Positions 12,553 through 23,695 of a DNA stretch of 64,000 nucleotides are shown one piece after another; positions within the stretch are counted from its first letter, which is position 1; each line of letters starts with the position of its first letter. This stretch comes from Xylaria sp. FL1777 (Eukaryota > Ascomycota > Sordariomycetes > Xylariales > Xylariaceae). Made by a program: the position numbers and the translations under genes. The notes beneath the pieces are model-generated. The model saw only the letters and a list, made by a program, of their open reading frames with translations, ran no database searches and had not been told where the DNA came from. The stretch is from NCBI GenBank assembly GCA_022578965.1, contig MU400647.1:1-64000 (forward strand). The letters run 5' to 3'.

Positions 12553-15159
12553 ATGGCATCTAATCAGCAGAACAACACCTTTACCGTGCCTGTCGGTACG
12601 CGTCTTAGCTACGGCATAGAGCTCGAATTACTAGTGGCATATGTGTACACATCTGATGTTGATCCAGATGAACCGATCAGCTCGACCCTGGCCCCTATCC
12701 TCCGTATCAATAGTAAGCCCCGGACGACCATCCTAGAGCATATTCGGACGACATTGCGTGATCATGGTATCCGTGTAAATAATGAAACGCCCGAGCCGAA
12801 CGACGACGTCCCTCTCCATCTTGATGGCCTCGAACGCTGGGACGTCGGCCTTGATTCCACAGTTTCAGAGGGGAGAGAGGAGCGCGCGCTCGACCAGGGA
12901 AAGCCGAGCAAATACAAATGGCTAGGCTTGGAGCTGCGAAGCCCGGCCTGCTGGGATGTCCAACGCGCCTACGACGAGACCCGCTTCGTCGTCAACTTGC
13001 TCAAATCAAGATACCGCGTGCGGGTGAACCATTCCTGTGGCTTTCACGTACACGTCGGAAATGGCCCTCGCTACTTCGATGCTCGGACGCTAAAGCGTGC
13101 TGGGGCGTTTCTCTGGGCCGCCGACCCCATGTTGTCTAGACTTCATGCCCCCTGGCGCCGCGTCGGCGAGTACGGTACAAGCATTCGCTATCGGAGCCGG
13201 CTTGCGTGCTGGAACGAAATGCAGCCCGCAGACGCACAAGAGTTCGTCGACCGCGACGACGCCATGGTACGCAAGTGGTCTCGCGGTAAAGATACTTTGG
13301 ACCCGATACCGGTCCTCCCTTGGTCCGATACATCTAGGGAAGAGGCTGAGTTTGGGGGGAGAGAACAATGGGAGCAGTACGCCCATGAGCGGGTACAAAA
13401 TGGCCCGTTCATCACGCTTAGTGAAAGACCACCAAGACCACATGGAAATAAGAAGTCTAGTGCCCCATCCAATTCGAAGTCCTCCTCCTCCTCTTCTTCT
13501 TCTTCGTCATCGAGTGATGCTGGTGATGAAGGCGGCGCGTACGACCGCCGCTTCCAAAACCTCTTGGCAACATCTAGATTCCGTGATCGCTGTCTCCAGC
13601 TGTTCAAACACAGGCATCCTAAGCGTCTAACTTCCAATGAACAGTATATTCTTCTCATCATCGAGTTTTGTCAACTGATGTATGGCCACACGGGCGTGAA
13701 AGAACTCTCGGACTCCGAATACGCAGCGCTAACGGCCGCCTGCGCGCCGTACACAAAAATTATCCGGAGCTCGTGGGAGTGGGACACCACCTCCAACCAA
13801 TTCTCGTTGCGGAACGCGGATATAGGTTCCAAACTCGAGCAGCCGCGGCCCCAGCTCTACAAAGAGGGGGATCGCAGCTTGGCCGTGACTCGCCTGGAGG
13901 AGCTGGTCGAGCTCCAGGACCGCGGCGAGGTTGACGACGACAGTGCCGGGCTCCCCCCCGACGACCAAAGCGACGACGAAGACTCGGGAGACGAGGATGA
14001 CCTTGAAAACATGCTCTTAAATCGCTTGAGTATACTGATGGAGGATCCTACTTTCCCCCTTGATTTTGTCGACGAGTTAATGAAGCACAGGAAATTGGCA
14101 AAACAGAAATCGCTTCACAATAAGAAGCTGGCGGGAGAGCTAGAGAACGCCCTCCCTGACCCTCTCTCTACCCCCGCCTCTGCCTCTGCTCAAGGCAGTA
14201 GTAACAGCGCCACGACTTTCTCTCAATCCACTACTGATAGCGGCGGCGAATTCAACCCCCCCGCCTCGAAGGCATTGCATAAGGCGTATCCCGCTAGACG
14301 TCCCGACCCACCCGGGCCCCCAGCTCCGCCTCCAGGGAGTGACGACAGTGATTCTAGCTCTAGTAATTCTTCCGGTCCTAACGGTGGCCCCGGGAGAAGA
14401 GACGATCCCACCCCATCCGCGTCGCAGGGGAGTGGAGATGATGTTCCCACCCCTCCTGAGGACGAGGCTGCGGACGGCGAAACTCCCGGCGCCCCCACCC
14501 GTGATAAGCTGCAGCCCCACGACGTCTACGATCTTTCCCACTCGTACCTCTTCAACGTGTCAAACAAGGCCTACCTCAAAGCAGCCCACTGGCACCGGAT
14601 AGCGTGGCTACCGCGCCCGGACGGCCAAGGGGCGCCAGACCCTAGGGAAAGCCACGCCCGCGACAGCGCGGCCTGCGCGGGGCCCGAGTGCCGCTCCCAC
14701 GTGGTGACGGACACGCGCGCGGGGCTGCCGACGATCCTCGGCGTCGAGTCGGCCGCCGCCGTGGCCATGCTGCTGGTGAGCCCGGGCGAGGAGGACGCCA
14801 AGGAGATGCTGGCGCCGCGGCTGAACTACAACTTCGGGACGTACGCGTCCTACACGCTGCGGTCATCGCTGCGGGATGCCGAGAAGCGCACCATCGAGTT
14901 CCGCGAGGCCGCCGGCTCGCTCGACCCGGAGTGGATCGTCGCCTGGAGCAGGATCTGCGTCGGCATCCTGCGGTTCTGCCGCGACGCCAGCGTCGACGAC
15001 TTCTTGACCGTCACGGAGCGGATCGTCCGTCAGGAGGAGAGGCTCAGGTCCGGCCGTGGCGTGAGCTATGATGTCTGCGACCTCCTTGAGGACATGGGCT
15101 TGTTCGCTGAGGCGGCTATTGTTCGACGGCGGGAGAAGGAACTTGGTCCGCCTAGGTAG
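12553..15159 (+). CDS. Putative amidoligase (Amidoligase_2-like) with large disordered insertion
   Basis: Intronless, 868 aa. The N-terminal block has the ATP-grasp-related amidoligase signatures: GIELELL at ~residue 22, GLELRSPACWD at ~125, and NHSCGFHVHVGNG at ~158-170, where the paired His are typical of the family. Residues ~305-660 are largely low complexity: a poly-Ser run at ~313, an acidic DDQSDDEDSGDEDD block at ~475, then Pro/Ser/Gly-rich sequence. The family fold resumes in the C-terminal ~180 residues with LNYNFGTYASYT and the RTIEFREAAGSLDPEWIVAWSRICVG motif. Family members are thought to form amide bonds using ATP; in fungi the substrate is unknown. The ATG at 12553 directly precedes the conserved start. 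No genomic partner explains its role. The last ~500 nt are clearly more GC-rich than the flanks. Confidence 0.85.
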   Translation: MASNQQNNTFTVPVGTRLSYGIELELLVAYVYTSDVDPDEPISSTLAPILRINSKPRTTILEHIRTTLRDHGIRVNNETPEPNDDVPLHLDGLERWDVGLDSTVSEGREERALDQGKPSKYKWLGLELRSPACWDVQRAYDETRFVVNLLKSRYRVRVNHSCGFHVHVGNGPRYFDARTLKRAGAFLWAADPMLSRLHAPWRRVGEYGTSIRYRSRLACWNEMQPADAQEFVDRDDAMVRKWSRGKDTLDPIPVLPWSDTSREEAEFGGREQWEQYAHERVQNGPFITLSERPPRPHGNKKSSAPSNSKSSSSSSSSSSSSDAGDEGGAYDRRFQNLLATSRFRDRCLQLFKHRHPKRLTSNEQYILLIIEFCQLMYGHTGVKELSDSEYAALTAACAPYTKIIRSSWEWDTTSNQFSLRNADIGSKLEQPRPQLYKEGDRSLAVTRLEELVELQDRGEVDDDSAGLPPDDQSDDEDSGDEDDLENMLLNRLSILMEDPTFPLDFVDELMKHRKLAKQKSLHNKKLAGELENALPDPLSTPASASAQGSSNSATTFSQSTTDSGGEFNPPASKALHKAYPARRPDPPGPPAPPPGSDDSDSSSSNSSGPNGGPGRRDDPTPSASQGSGDDVPTPPEDEAADGETPGAPTRDKLQPHDVYDLSHSYLFNVSNKAYLKAAHWHRIAWLPRPDGQGAPDPRESHARDSAACAGPECRSHVVTDTRAGLPTILGVESAAAVAMLLVSPGEEDAKEMLAPRLNYNFGTYASYTLRSSLRDAEKRTIEFREAAGSLDPEWIVAWSRICVGILRFCRDASVDDFLTVTERIVRQEERLRSGRGVSYDVCDLLEDMGLFAEAAIVRRREKELGPPR

Positions 15160-16759
15160 GGAGATGCGTAGAATACGTAGTTTGGTAAGTCTGGATATAT
15201 AGGAACTTCTTGGTCTAGGTAAGTTGCATTTGCGTCGAACTTCGTAGCTTGCTCACTTGGTTACGACTTATCTACCTAGGTACTGAGTAAGGAATTTTGG
15301 GCGGAGTTTGGTAAGTGCGGCTTTTTGCGTAGATAATTGTTTTCTAATTAAATTTGTTTTCCACAATTCAATATTATCCCATTTTTAATGGGATCTTTCA
15401 ATTATTTTTGTGGTGTTGTGTGGTGTGTGTGTGTGTGTTAGTCATAGTGGCACTACTCCAGGGTAGTTCCTCACCCCTTTCTCAGACGTAGCCATTCAAT
15501 ACAACGTCAATAACCGGTGACTATGACGTTTCATTGCCCTGGGGATACTTGAAAAGACATAAGAAATGCATCTTTACGCAATCTCTTGCTTTTGGATTAA
15601 ATTGCTTTATTTCGTTCAGGTTTGATACAGCTCACCGCGATCCTGCAACAATGGACAACCCTATTGAGTAGAGTCGACAACGCTAAGTTTTGTCATGCCT
15701 ATGACCACACCCATTGCCACTGACCTAAAATAAGCTGAGGTTCTCGTAACAATAATCAGGGGTTTCCTCAACAACCATGATAGCAAGCGTATTTTCTCTT
15801 CAAGTGTCCTTATTCTTGTTCAAGCCGTCGCGTTGAAAGAAATCGACCTATTTACTAATTACCAACAGCAACTTCCACAATAGATATAAGATTCCTGGCA
15901 GCCCTATCACGCCTTTGCTCCGATGCAAGTGGCGTCCTAGTTAACGTCAGCCGGTGCTCGGCTGCATCTCAACGGAGCACGGTGACCGAGTTCTGACGCT
16001 AATGCGCCCCAGTCAGCTCACGACGCCATCATGCCGCCGTAAACACAGCAACTCCACTATCGGCATCCCTCTATCCGACATTTTGACTGATTGCCGTATC
16101 TGTTCCGGCGTCGGAGCTCCTTCGGGGGCCGGAATACATGGGTATCGAGGAAGCTAGCACACTTACGGTTGCAGCTATGACAGCATAAAAGGGGCTAACG
16201 TGGGATGAACTTATCGAGCAACGAAGACGAGGACAAGAATATGATAGTTCTATCCTAGGGATCGCGTTAAGGAGATGATCGCGCTCTATAAGACAACTCA
16301 AATTTATGCCGTCGTCAACCATGTCTTCTAGTTTTCGGAAGGCAATGTATGTGAAAGGCGGTTCCGACGGGAGGCGGTTAATAGTTCCTCACACAATTTC
16401 TATCATAGATTTTTCTGGCAGCAGCCTATATCAATTTTAAAACTACTCCTTTTCTGTCTCATTGTATATTCGACATCCAAGTGCAAATCACGTCAAGGGT
16501 AAAGTAACAACGGCGTGCCCTAGTTTAATATATTCAGCTCGAATAGCATGCTGAAATGTAGGTCAAAGTGTCGATGGTTTAATAGTATTCAAGACGTAAA
16601 TATGTCACATAGTGCGCGCGAATATAATAAAGACATCTCAAACTTGAAGACGCAGCTGTGGTATTGCATGGCTGAACGGCGAGCGGGATCTGATGCAAAG
16701 AGCCTAGGGGAGGCCATGGGCTCACTCGGATATTTGGCGTCAGGTTAGACTTTTAAACC
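15160..16759. other. Intergenic region
   Basis: 1.6 kb between the amidoligase-like gene (plus) and the GH18 gene (minus), so both 3' ends face it. It contains a short (GT)n tract near 15,425 and AT-rich sequence. The ORFs around 15,950-16,750 have no motif and are not supported. Confidence 0.45.
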
Positions 16760-18009
16760 TTAAGATAGCTCACGCTTGCTCTTCACGCATGAAAGCCTCT
16801 TATCGACAGCAGCAGCATTGAGCGTCACCTTCGCATTCTGGTAGAAGTTCCTGCCCGACACTATACTGCCTTCGGCATAGGTGGCATCCCAGACCCCAAT
16901 GCCGGCGAAGCTTGACTGGCAGTAGTACGCACTTGCAAGTGACTGGGTCTGGGCAACAGTGATGTACGCACCCGTGCTGGCGGCAGGGTTCGAGCCCGGC
17001 AACGTTAAGAATATGGGTGCGCCCTGGCTGTACTTCGTGGTGGCAAGCCATTTCACCCACGACTCGAACGTGAAGCCCGATGTGTTGATGGCGCCGCCTG
17101 GCACGTAGTTGGGGTTTCCGGTAATCCAGCCGCGAGCTGAACATTGCTTTGTGTTGTAGAACTGTACGAAGAGCATGTCGAATTTGACTGCCTGGAGGGT
17201 GGCGGTCAGGTTGGGATCGGGAACGACGCACTGCGGCGATGCGGTTAAGTAGTACGGCTTGTTGTCAACTGTCGCGAACAAGGTTCGAAGCCTCTTGACG
17301 AGCGCTATATAGCCAGCCGAGCTATCGAGCGAGGGGTGCTCAATATCCAAGTCGTAACCGTCAACGCTGATCAGGTTGCCGCTGGTCGTATTGGTGTAAT
17401 CGAAGGGCCGGGGTTTCCCGAGTGACGTCCAAGAATCTACTCTAGGGCCGAACATACCCCAAAGTTGGTTCGCAAAGCTCGTGCCGTTAGTAGCACCGTT
17501 GACATTGTATGTGCTTGTTGCGCCTCCAAGAGACAAGAATATCTTCTTGTTGCTTGTCTGCCGACATGTATACAAGTCTTGCTGTAGGTTCGGGCATATC
17601 AGAAGCTGATCTTTTGAGGGATCTTTCACGCCCTTGAACCCCGGGCCATGGTATGACGCAGCACTGCACTGATTACCGAAGTTGATACCTGGGTTTCCGT
17701 TGGCTTGCTCAGGAAAGAGGTGAACGAAGGAAAGGATAATGATATCAATAGAAGGGTCGGCGCAATAAGTTGTCAAACGTTTTTGGTTTGGTCCTTGACC
17801 CTATAGTTCCGGCCCAGATTAGTTACTACTTTCTCTCTCCCTTACTTGTGTTGCCACACGTGGACGGAAAACCATGTTGAGTTGGATGAAGTTTATTGCG
17901 AACTTACATAATAAACGGCAACATTATTTTTCGATTTGATATTAAAAGTTGCACTGGCAAAACAGAACAGGGCCGAAATAGCAAAGAAAACAAAATCAAC
18001 ACGCGCCAT
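16760..18009 (-). CDS. Secreted chitinase, GH18 (class III type)
   Basis: Spliced model: 18009-17908 and 17800-16760, 380 aa. The intron has donor GTAAGT, branch ACTAAT and acceptor CTATAG. Signal peptide MARVDFVFFAISALFCFASA, then NVAVYYGQGPNQKRLTTYC, IIILSFVHLFP, KIFLSLGGA (substrate-binding SLGG motif, ~residue 125) and the catalytic DGYDLDIE (~residue 180) with the acid Glu present. Further family blocks follow: YYLTASPQC, FVQFYNTKQC and FAGIGVWDATY. It hydrolyses beta-1,4-GlcNAc bonds in chitin and is expected to act outside the cell or on the wall. There is no carbohydrate-binding module or GPI signal after the barrel, so it is the short single-domain form. An upstream in-frame region before 18009 lacks a better signal peptide. 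Confidence 0.94.
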
Positions 18010-19598
18010 TGGTGAGTAATGAACGACTATGGTATTATAAAGAATGAATGTCTGGCACCTACAAACTACGCGTTCTAGCAAGAGAAGGAAAACTTGGGCA
18101 TCGCGCCCTTTTAACCCTAAGCACATAACTACACTACTTCATCTACTGCAAGGAACTTACTAGACGCCAAGTGAACGGATCTCGAGGCGAGGCCTAGATA
18201 TACTATATTCGAGTAATGTCCCCGGAACGGCAGCCTTACGGTAGTGTCGAAACTTGTGATTGTATAAGCAGGAGAAAACCTCCCGGCCCTGAGGGTCTAG
18301 GCTGCAAGACGACTAGATTGAAACTATATCGACACCGTTGCGAAGCTGAACCTGAGTTAAGTCATCTTGGGCTAGCCTCTCCGTCACTCTGGGCCTATCA
18401 GATCGTGGATCCTTTCTCAATTTAATCTTAATCGCTTATATCGCCGAGATCCATAATCTGTGGGACATGGTCTAGTGTAGGCTATAGCAGGGAAAGTGTT
18501 ATTTTGGGACAGTCTTGTATGCCACTTCGCTCTACATAAGTAGAGCATCGAAACCATCGCCAAGAAAAGTCTGCGGAATGCCCTCCCAATCCCGGATTAG
18601 TTTAGCAGCTTGGGAACCTACCTGTTCCTTGTTCTCTTTCTATTCCCACTTTCCTGTCCCCCCTTTGTTCTTCTTGGCTAATCATGTGAACTTCTGATGC
18701 ATTTCGGGAGAGAGCCTTTGTCTTAAATTCCAACCAGGTTGAGACCCGCAAATATCTAACCTAGATGCAAGACTATTCTAAACTTAAGTGTCAATCAACG
18801 TGTTGAATACCTATGTAGGTAGACTTAGAGGGTCGGAAAGTTACATTGCTAGCTAGCCCAGCGCAACCCGCCTCTGCTGCGACTTCGTAAGTATATTGGC
18901 CGTTCATGCACTCTCGGCACTAGCATTTCTACGTAGATCTTCCTACCTTAGATCCTGAGCTCACGACTTATCCTAGTATAGCCCTTCTGTGAGAAGTTAT
19001 GTAAGCAATTGAATCCACTTGCGGGAACTTTACCCCCACAATCCCGTACATCGTGGTGTCTTACACACACGAGCGCTCTAGGCTAGTTTAGGCCAAAAGA
19101 GAGGCTATACTCAAAACCCTGGTCCACTGACAGACAGCTCATTCCTAGTGTATCAAAACTACCTAATGCAGAGACTGCCTAAACAAAGGCGACAGGCAGC
19201 CAAACGATCTTTACACATCGGGCCGCGGGTACAAAGTCCCATGATATGTTTAGCATACCCAAGAAGGCGTTCAGCATCCACGATTGAAGAGTTATCTACT
19301 GCAGACCAATGACTCACCTATCTGGGGATCCGAGCCACACAATACTACCTACACACGTATTCGCATGCAAAAGTCCTTGGTCCCACAACATCGGTTCCCT
19401 GCCTTACTCCTGCAAGGCAGCAAAGCGACAAATGAGCACGATGAAACCCCCCATCCCCGGACCCGAAAGCTTATCAGATGGCGCTAAACTGGCCGTTGGG
19501 TCCATGTTGGGCGCCAAGCATTCTTATCAGATCCATCGGCGTGGCGTGGTTGGACCATCACGAGCGATCATTCTTCAACAGACGTTCCGAGCTCTTTC

Positions 19599-20021
19599 TC
19601 ACCGCCCGCCAGTTTTTTTGGTGCGGAGCCGGGATATTTTGCCGAGATCGGTTTCCGGGTACAGCTTTGCTAGTACCCCCTTTGTCCTCAATAACCTGGT
19701 TGGTTCTTTTTGTTCTAGCTGTTCGACAGCTTCCATTAGCGGGTTGGTTTCCCGCGAACAATGGACTGGAGATCCTCGCAACATAAACCATGCATCTATC
19801 TGTCGCGTTTCCTGCGGCGTAGACAACTCTAGTGCTGATCGTGGATCTTTTCGTACAATTTCATTTATTCGTTGAATACTTGCCAGGATGTATGGCGGCT
19901 TCGGCTTCGGATCGGACTCTTCGTCATATAAATCTCGCGGAATCCCAGGGCGCTGTAGACTTGGGCGAGCCACGAACTCTATGCTCCGATCTTTGAGATA
20001 TGATAAATCCCGAGGAATTGA
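19599..20021 (-). pseudogene. Orphan coding fragment, unknown family
   Basis: An open frame of 140 codons on the minus strand, bounded upstream by a stop and lacking a nearby ATG. It looks protein-like: SIPRDLSYLKDRSIEFVARP, then GIPRDLYDEESDPKPKPP, then ILASIQRINEIVRKDPRSA, ETRQIDAWFML and a basic end. The words IPRDLS and IPRDLY suggest an internal duplication. The sequence just before it reads ACTAG, a possible splice acceptor, but the only upstream room is ~70 bp to the MFS start. It is either an internal exon of a dead gene or a relic left by rearrangement. I do not recognise the family. Confidence 0.35.
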
Positions 20022-20054
20022 CTAGTCATATGTGATTGAGCTGCAGGAGTTTTT

Positions 20055-20060
20055 ATATAC
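20055..20060 (+). promoter_or_regulatory. TATATA element of the MFS gene
   Basis: TATATA in the context GAGTTTTTATATACGCCC, only ~31 nt upstream of the ATG at 20091. If used, it implies a very short 5' UTR, or that the true start codon lies further downstream. Confidence 0.35.
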
Positions 20061-20090
20061 GCCCGGGCGCCCCTCTATCGCGACGTCAGC

Positions 20091-22332
20091 ATGCTTGCCG
20101 TGGAAGAGAAGGCGGTTCAAGGGAGCGCAGGTTTAGTGAAAGAGGGGAAGGAGGGGAAGGAGACAGCAGACGAGAAAGCTGTTGATGTGGAAGAGGCTGT
20201 CACTACGACTCACGATAATGACGAAGCTCTGCAGCATCTTGAGAGGCTTCGAAAGCAGTACGGCGTGAGTCATGATCATTGTCTCAACGTCACTTATCCC
20301 TATCCCACTTATAGAGACCAAGTTTTAACACTTCCTCATGTTACAGGCAACATGGGACGGCCCGGACGATCCAAGGGACCCATATAACTGGTCTTCGGTG
20401 AAGAAAATATCGATCGGCATCATCATGGGGCTCGGCTCGCTCGTGACGTTGGTGACAGCGAGTGTGACGGCGCCTGCACTCGGCGACATCGCAAGGGATG
20501 TCGGCCTTGACGCTGCGACGGCGCAGATCAGCTTCTCGGTGTACTTCCTAGGGCTTGCCTTCGGCCCCTTCCCCATCGCGGCTATCAGCGAGATGAACGG
20601 GCGCAGGAATATCTGGATCGCGTCGAATCTGTGGTTCATATTATGGAACTCACTCTGTCCGGTTGGTTATTCCAAAGGCCTCATGATTGCCGGACGATTT
20701 CGTAAGTAAATTCCCAAGAGCTATTCACTTTATTCTTTCTTCGCCCGTTCTTCGAGATAATGACCCTTCCTGCTCGGACTATTACTGACTTTGAATGCTA
20801 CAGTGGCTGCTCTTGGTGCTAGCGTTGGCAATGCGGTATGCAGCCTTCTTGGTGTTGTTCAAATAACCTACCCCCTTTCAAGTGCTATGCAAGCTAACTC
20901 GAGAGACTACCCCCGGCATAGCTTGCAGGACCCGTCATGACAGACATGTTCCACGAGAAAGATCGCGGCAAGTCTCTCGCCATCGCCGGCCTCTTTCCTT
21001 ACCTGGGTCCTGCGCTAGGGCCCATCATCGGCGGGTTGGTCAGCCAGCTCATTCACTGGCCGTGGCTGTTCTACATCATCAGTATAATCGACGCAGTAGT
21101 GTTGGCAGCCGGCATTTTCATCCTGCGAGAAACCTACACGCCCGCATTATTGCGTAAGAAAGCTGCCACCCTGGGATTTGATCAAGAGCGTGGAGAGGGT
21201 CCGCCAACTACAGCAATAACCCCATCGTCGGCGAGGACGGGTCGGTGGGATGTTTGGAGCGACTTCTTCGCGCGGCTGCGCGTCAACATGCTCCGACCCT
21301 TCCAGCTCCTCGTCTATCGCCCCGTGATGCACGTAGTGACCCTGAATCTAGGGCTAGCCTTCGGCATCTACACGCTGACGCTGTCTACCTTTGCAGATCT
21401 ATGGATCAGCCGGTACGGGCAGTCGAAGCTGTCGAGCAGCCTACACTACATCGCCATCTCGATTGGTATTAGCCTGGCGACGCAGGGAGGTGGCCGAGCG
21501 ATGGATTGGGTGTACCGGCGTCTGCGCGAGCGCGACGGCGTCATTTGGGGTCGGAGTCGCGCACCTACACCGCTTGCTACTAGTGTCGGCGGAAAGCTGC
21601 CCCCTGGAAAGCCTGAATATCGCGTCCCGTATAGTATGATATCCTTTTGCTTTCACTTCAGCTCGATGCAACGCATGATACGCAAAAATGGCCACCCCCA
21701 TTCTAGAAACTTGATCGACATACCAACCCCGCTCCAGCCTCCTGCCTTATCTCGTTACACAAGACGCCTCTACCAAGACATACCTGTACTGATTAATTAA
21801 TCTCACTAGTGGTTCCGGGCATCCTACTCATGCCCTCTGGTTTATTTTGGTACGGATGGAGCGCCCAGCGACACTACCACTGGATAGTAGTGGACATCGG
21901 AGCGGCGGTATTTACGATGGGCAGTTTTATGGTGAGTAATTTCGAGGCGACATCCTTCATGAGCGCAGCTGGCGTGGCAAATCCCACATTCTCTACCCAT
22001 ATCCCCCGATCAACGATCTTGGAGACCCCAAAAGCAGAGTTTGCTGACCCCAGAGAAACACACAGTATTCCCAGGCCCTCACCGCGTACATCCTGGACGA
22101 GTTCAAGGAGTACGGCGCCTCGGCCAACGCGGCGGTCCGCGTGCTATCGCAGACGCTCGGCTTCGTCTTCCCCATCTTTGCCCCGCAGCTCTATGAGCGA
22201 TTGGACTACGGGTGGGGTAACGGTGTCCTGGCATTCATCTTCATCGGGTTAGCCTTCCCGGTGCCGTGGTGTTTATGGGTATGGGGTGAAAAGCTGAGGG
22301 CGGTGGGTAGACAACGCACTGGGAGCAAATGA
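20091..22332 (+). CDS. MFS drug:H+ antiporter (DHA1-type multidrug transporter)
   Basis: Spliced model with six exons: 20091-20264, 20347-20701, 20804-20835, 20922-21633, 21810-21931, 22066-22332; 553 aa, all junctions GT-AG and in phase. A hydrophilic N-terminus precedes GPDDPRDPYNW, the motif preceding TM1 in fungal DHA1 transporters. A motif-A-like SEMNGRRNIWIAS follows TM2. The antiporter motif C is YLGPALGPIIGG in TM5. The central loop (LRKKAATLGFDQ...SDFFARLRVNMLRPFQLL) is typical, and the last exons encode the final helices (ALTAYILDEFKEYGASANAAVRVLS, FVFPIFAPQLYERLDYGWGNGVLAF). Exon 3 is only 32 nt and its acceptor partner (CATAG at 20915-20921) is one of two choices; the alternative TTGCAG breaks the frame. 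It probably exports toxic compounds or metabolites across the plasma membrane. No biosynthetic enzyme is adjacent. Confidence 0.92.
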
Positions 22333-22831
22333 GAGAGCGACTGCGTGCTTTGTGGGGGGGCGGGAGTTGTTTCTGATCAGATAGATCAATTCAAGTTCAC
22401 GGTACTGACTATAGCTAGAATATAACCATTAGAATCGCCTTTCCGTTCCCTTGCTGGTGCGCTGTCGTGTGCCAATCTGTGGATGTCCAGCCCAGCGTTG
22501 ATAAGAATAACTATCAAGAAATTCGTATCGTCATGTCTCATCAAACAAACAAGGAAAAAGAATAGAGGGAAGGAGAAGAAATGAAAATAAAACCTCCCGC
22601 TCGCTAATCCATTCATCCTCTTTAGCGTCAGCATTACAACCTAGACGCTTTCCAATATATGGTAGTCATATTTCCTGACATGTAGAACCAACCCCCCTCT
22701 GTAAGTGGAACTAGGTCTTGCAACCTGGCTTCCCAACCCATTCTGAGCTGGGAGGGGAATTGAAAATGATTAAGTCTTTGGAATATAGCCAAGGGAAATG
22801 CGCCTCTACCAAACTCCCACGGTAACATAGG
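22333..22831. other. Convergent intergenic spacer
   Basis: 500 bp between the MFS stop (plus) and bZIP stop (minus). It should hold both 3' ends. AT-rich, with nothing else visible. Confidence 0.5.
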
Positions 22832-23695
22832 TCATCCTGATTGGCGGCGGGCTGCATTCGTAATATAGTTTTGTATTACGCTGCTGTTGCAGTGGGAGTG
22901 TCTTAAGATCTCATTCTTCAGATCCAGAATCTCATCGCGCAAGCCCCCGACGTGGCTGTGCAGCACCTTGTTCTGCTGGCTGAGCTCTTTCTCGCGTCGT
23001 TGTAATCCAGCGAAATTCTGCTTAGCTTTTTGCCGGCATTTGCGGGCGGCGACGCGGTTCCGTTCTCGATGTTGTTTGATGCTGGGTGTCCCGACAGAGT
23101 CCGTTGGGGTCGTTGCTGACGTAGGGGTCGTACGTCTCGCTGATGAAGTCGAAGCTGGACTTGGTTCACTCGGTGTCATGTCATAAGCTTCGTTGCCGTC
23201 AGGGAAGGCTTCGGGTCCAAAATCTTGCTGGTGCGAAATGAAATCTGCGGTATCCAACGGCGTTGCCTCGTCGACCGATTGCGGTACGATGTGTTCTTGT
23301 GCGAATAATGTAGGTTCTGCGGGGTCACTGTCCAGTCCAAACCCGCTGTGGAAGTCCTGATGACGAGTTAGAAGTGCTTGAACTTGATAACGGGTATTCC
23401 AGCTGAAATTCTATGCCCAGTCTGAAGCAGTCTGACATCAGTGTGGGCCGGTATGGGGACGTACATCATCATTTGTCGAAATATAATGCTCAGCGTCTGT
23501 TGACCTGACCCATGTTTCGCTCGCGAGGGCTCGCGAATTTCGCCTGAGATTATATCGCCCATCTCCAGCCGGTTGAGACCAAGGGAAGTCTAGTGCAGGC
23601 GGCGCTTCACCTTCAGAGGGCACACCATAGAATGGATGATGTATGCCATGAGCGTGGCCGTCGAGGCTTTGACCGATGAAGATGGCTCTGTTCAT
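22832..23695 (-). CDS. bZIP transcription factor (ATF/CREB-type)
   Basis: Spliced model: 23695-23465 and 23356-22832, 251 aa. The intron has donor GTACGT, branch TCTAAC and acceptor CATCAG, phase 0. The N-terminal ~130 residues are disordered and acidic, a likely transactivation region, followed by a Ser/Thr/Pro-rich linker (SEPSPASTSSARRTTPTSA). The basic region HRERNRVAARKCRQKAKQ (about residues 168-185) leads into a leucine-zipper-like helix with heptad hydrophobics (LQRREKELSQQNKVLHSHV, LRDEILDLKNEILRHSHC). The N-x-x-A-A-x-K-C-R core is the ATF/CREB class, and the tail ILRHSHCNSSVIQNYI resembles Atf1-like factors. It is a nuclear DNA-binding protein, usually tied to stress or secondary metabolism. 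Whether it controls the convergent MFS gene is speculation. Confidence 0.9.

Larger units (their letters stand above)
18010..20090. other. Intergenic region holding a decayed coding fragment
   Basis: 2.1 kb between divergent genes (GH18 minus, MFS plus). Apart from the fragment at 19599-20021, nothing is supported. An overlapping plus-strand ORF at 19309-19875 has no motif and is judged the shadow of the minus-strand fragment. Confidence 0.45.

Noticed and set aside
13090..13661. Long ORFs antisense and out of frame within the amidoligase-like gene
   Set aside because: They are frame shadows of the GC-rich 868-codon gene and carry no motif.
19309..19875. 188-codon plus-strand ORF
   Set aside because: No motif or good start context; it overlaps antisense the more protein-like minus-strand fragment.
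20091..23695. MFS transporter plus bZIP as a small biosynthetic cluster
   Set aside because: No synthase, P450 or tailoring enzyme lies nearby; two convergent genes are not enough.
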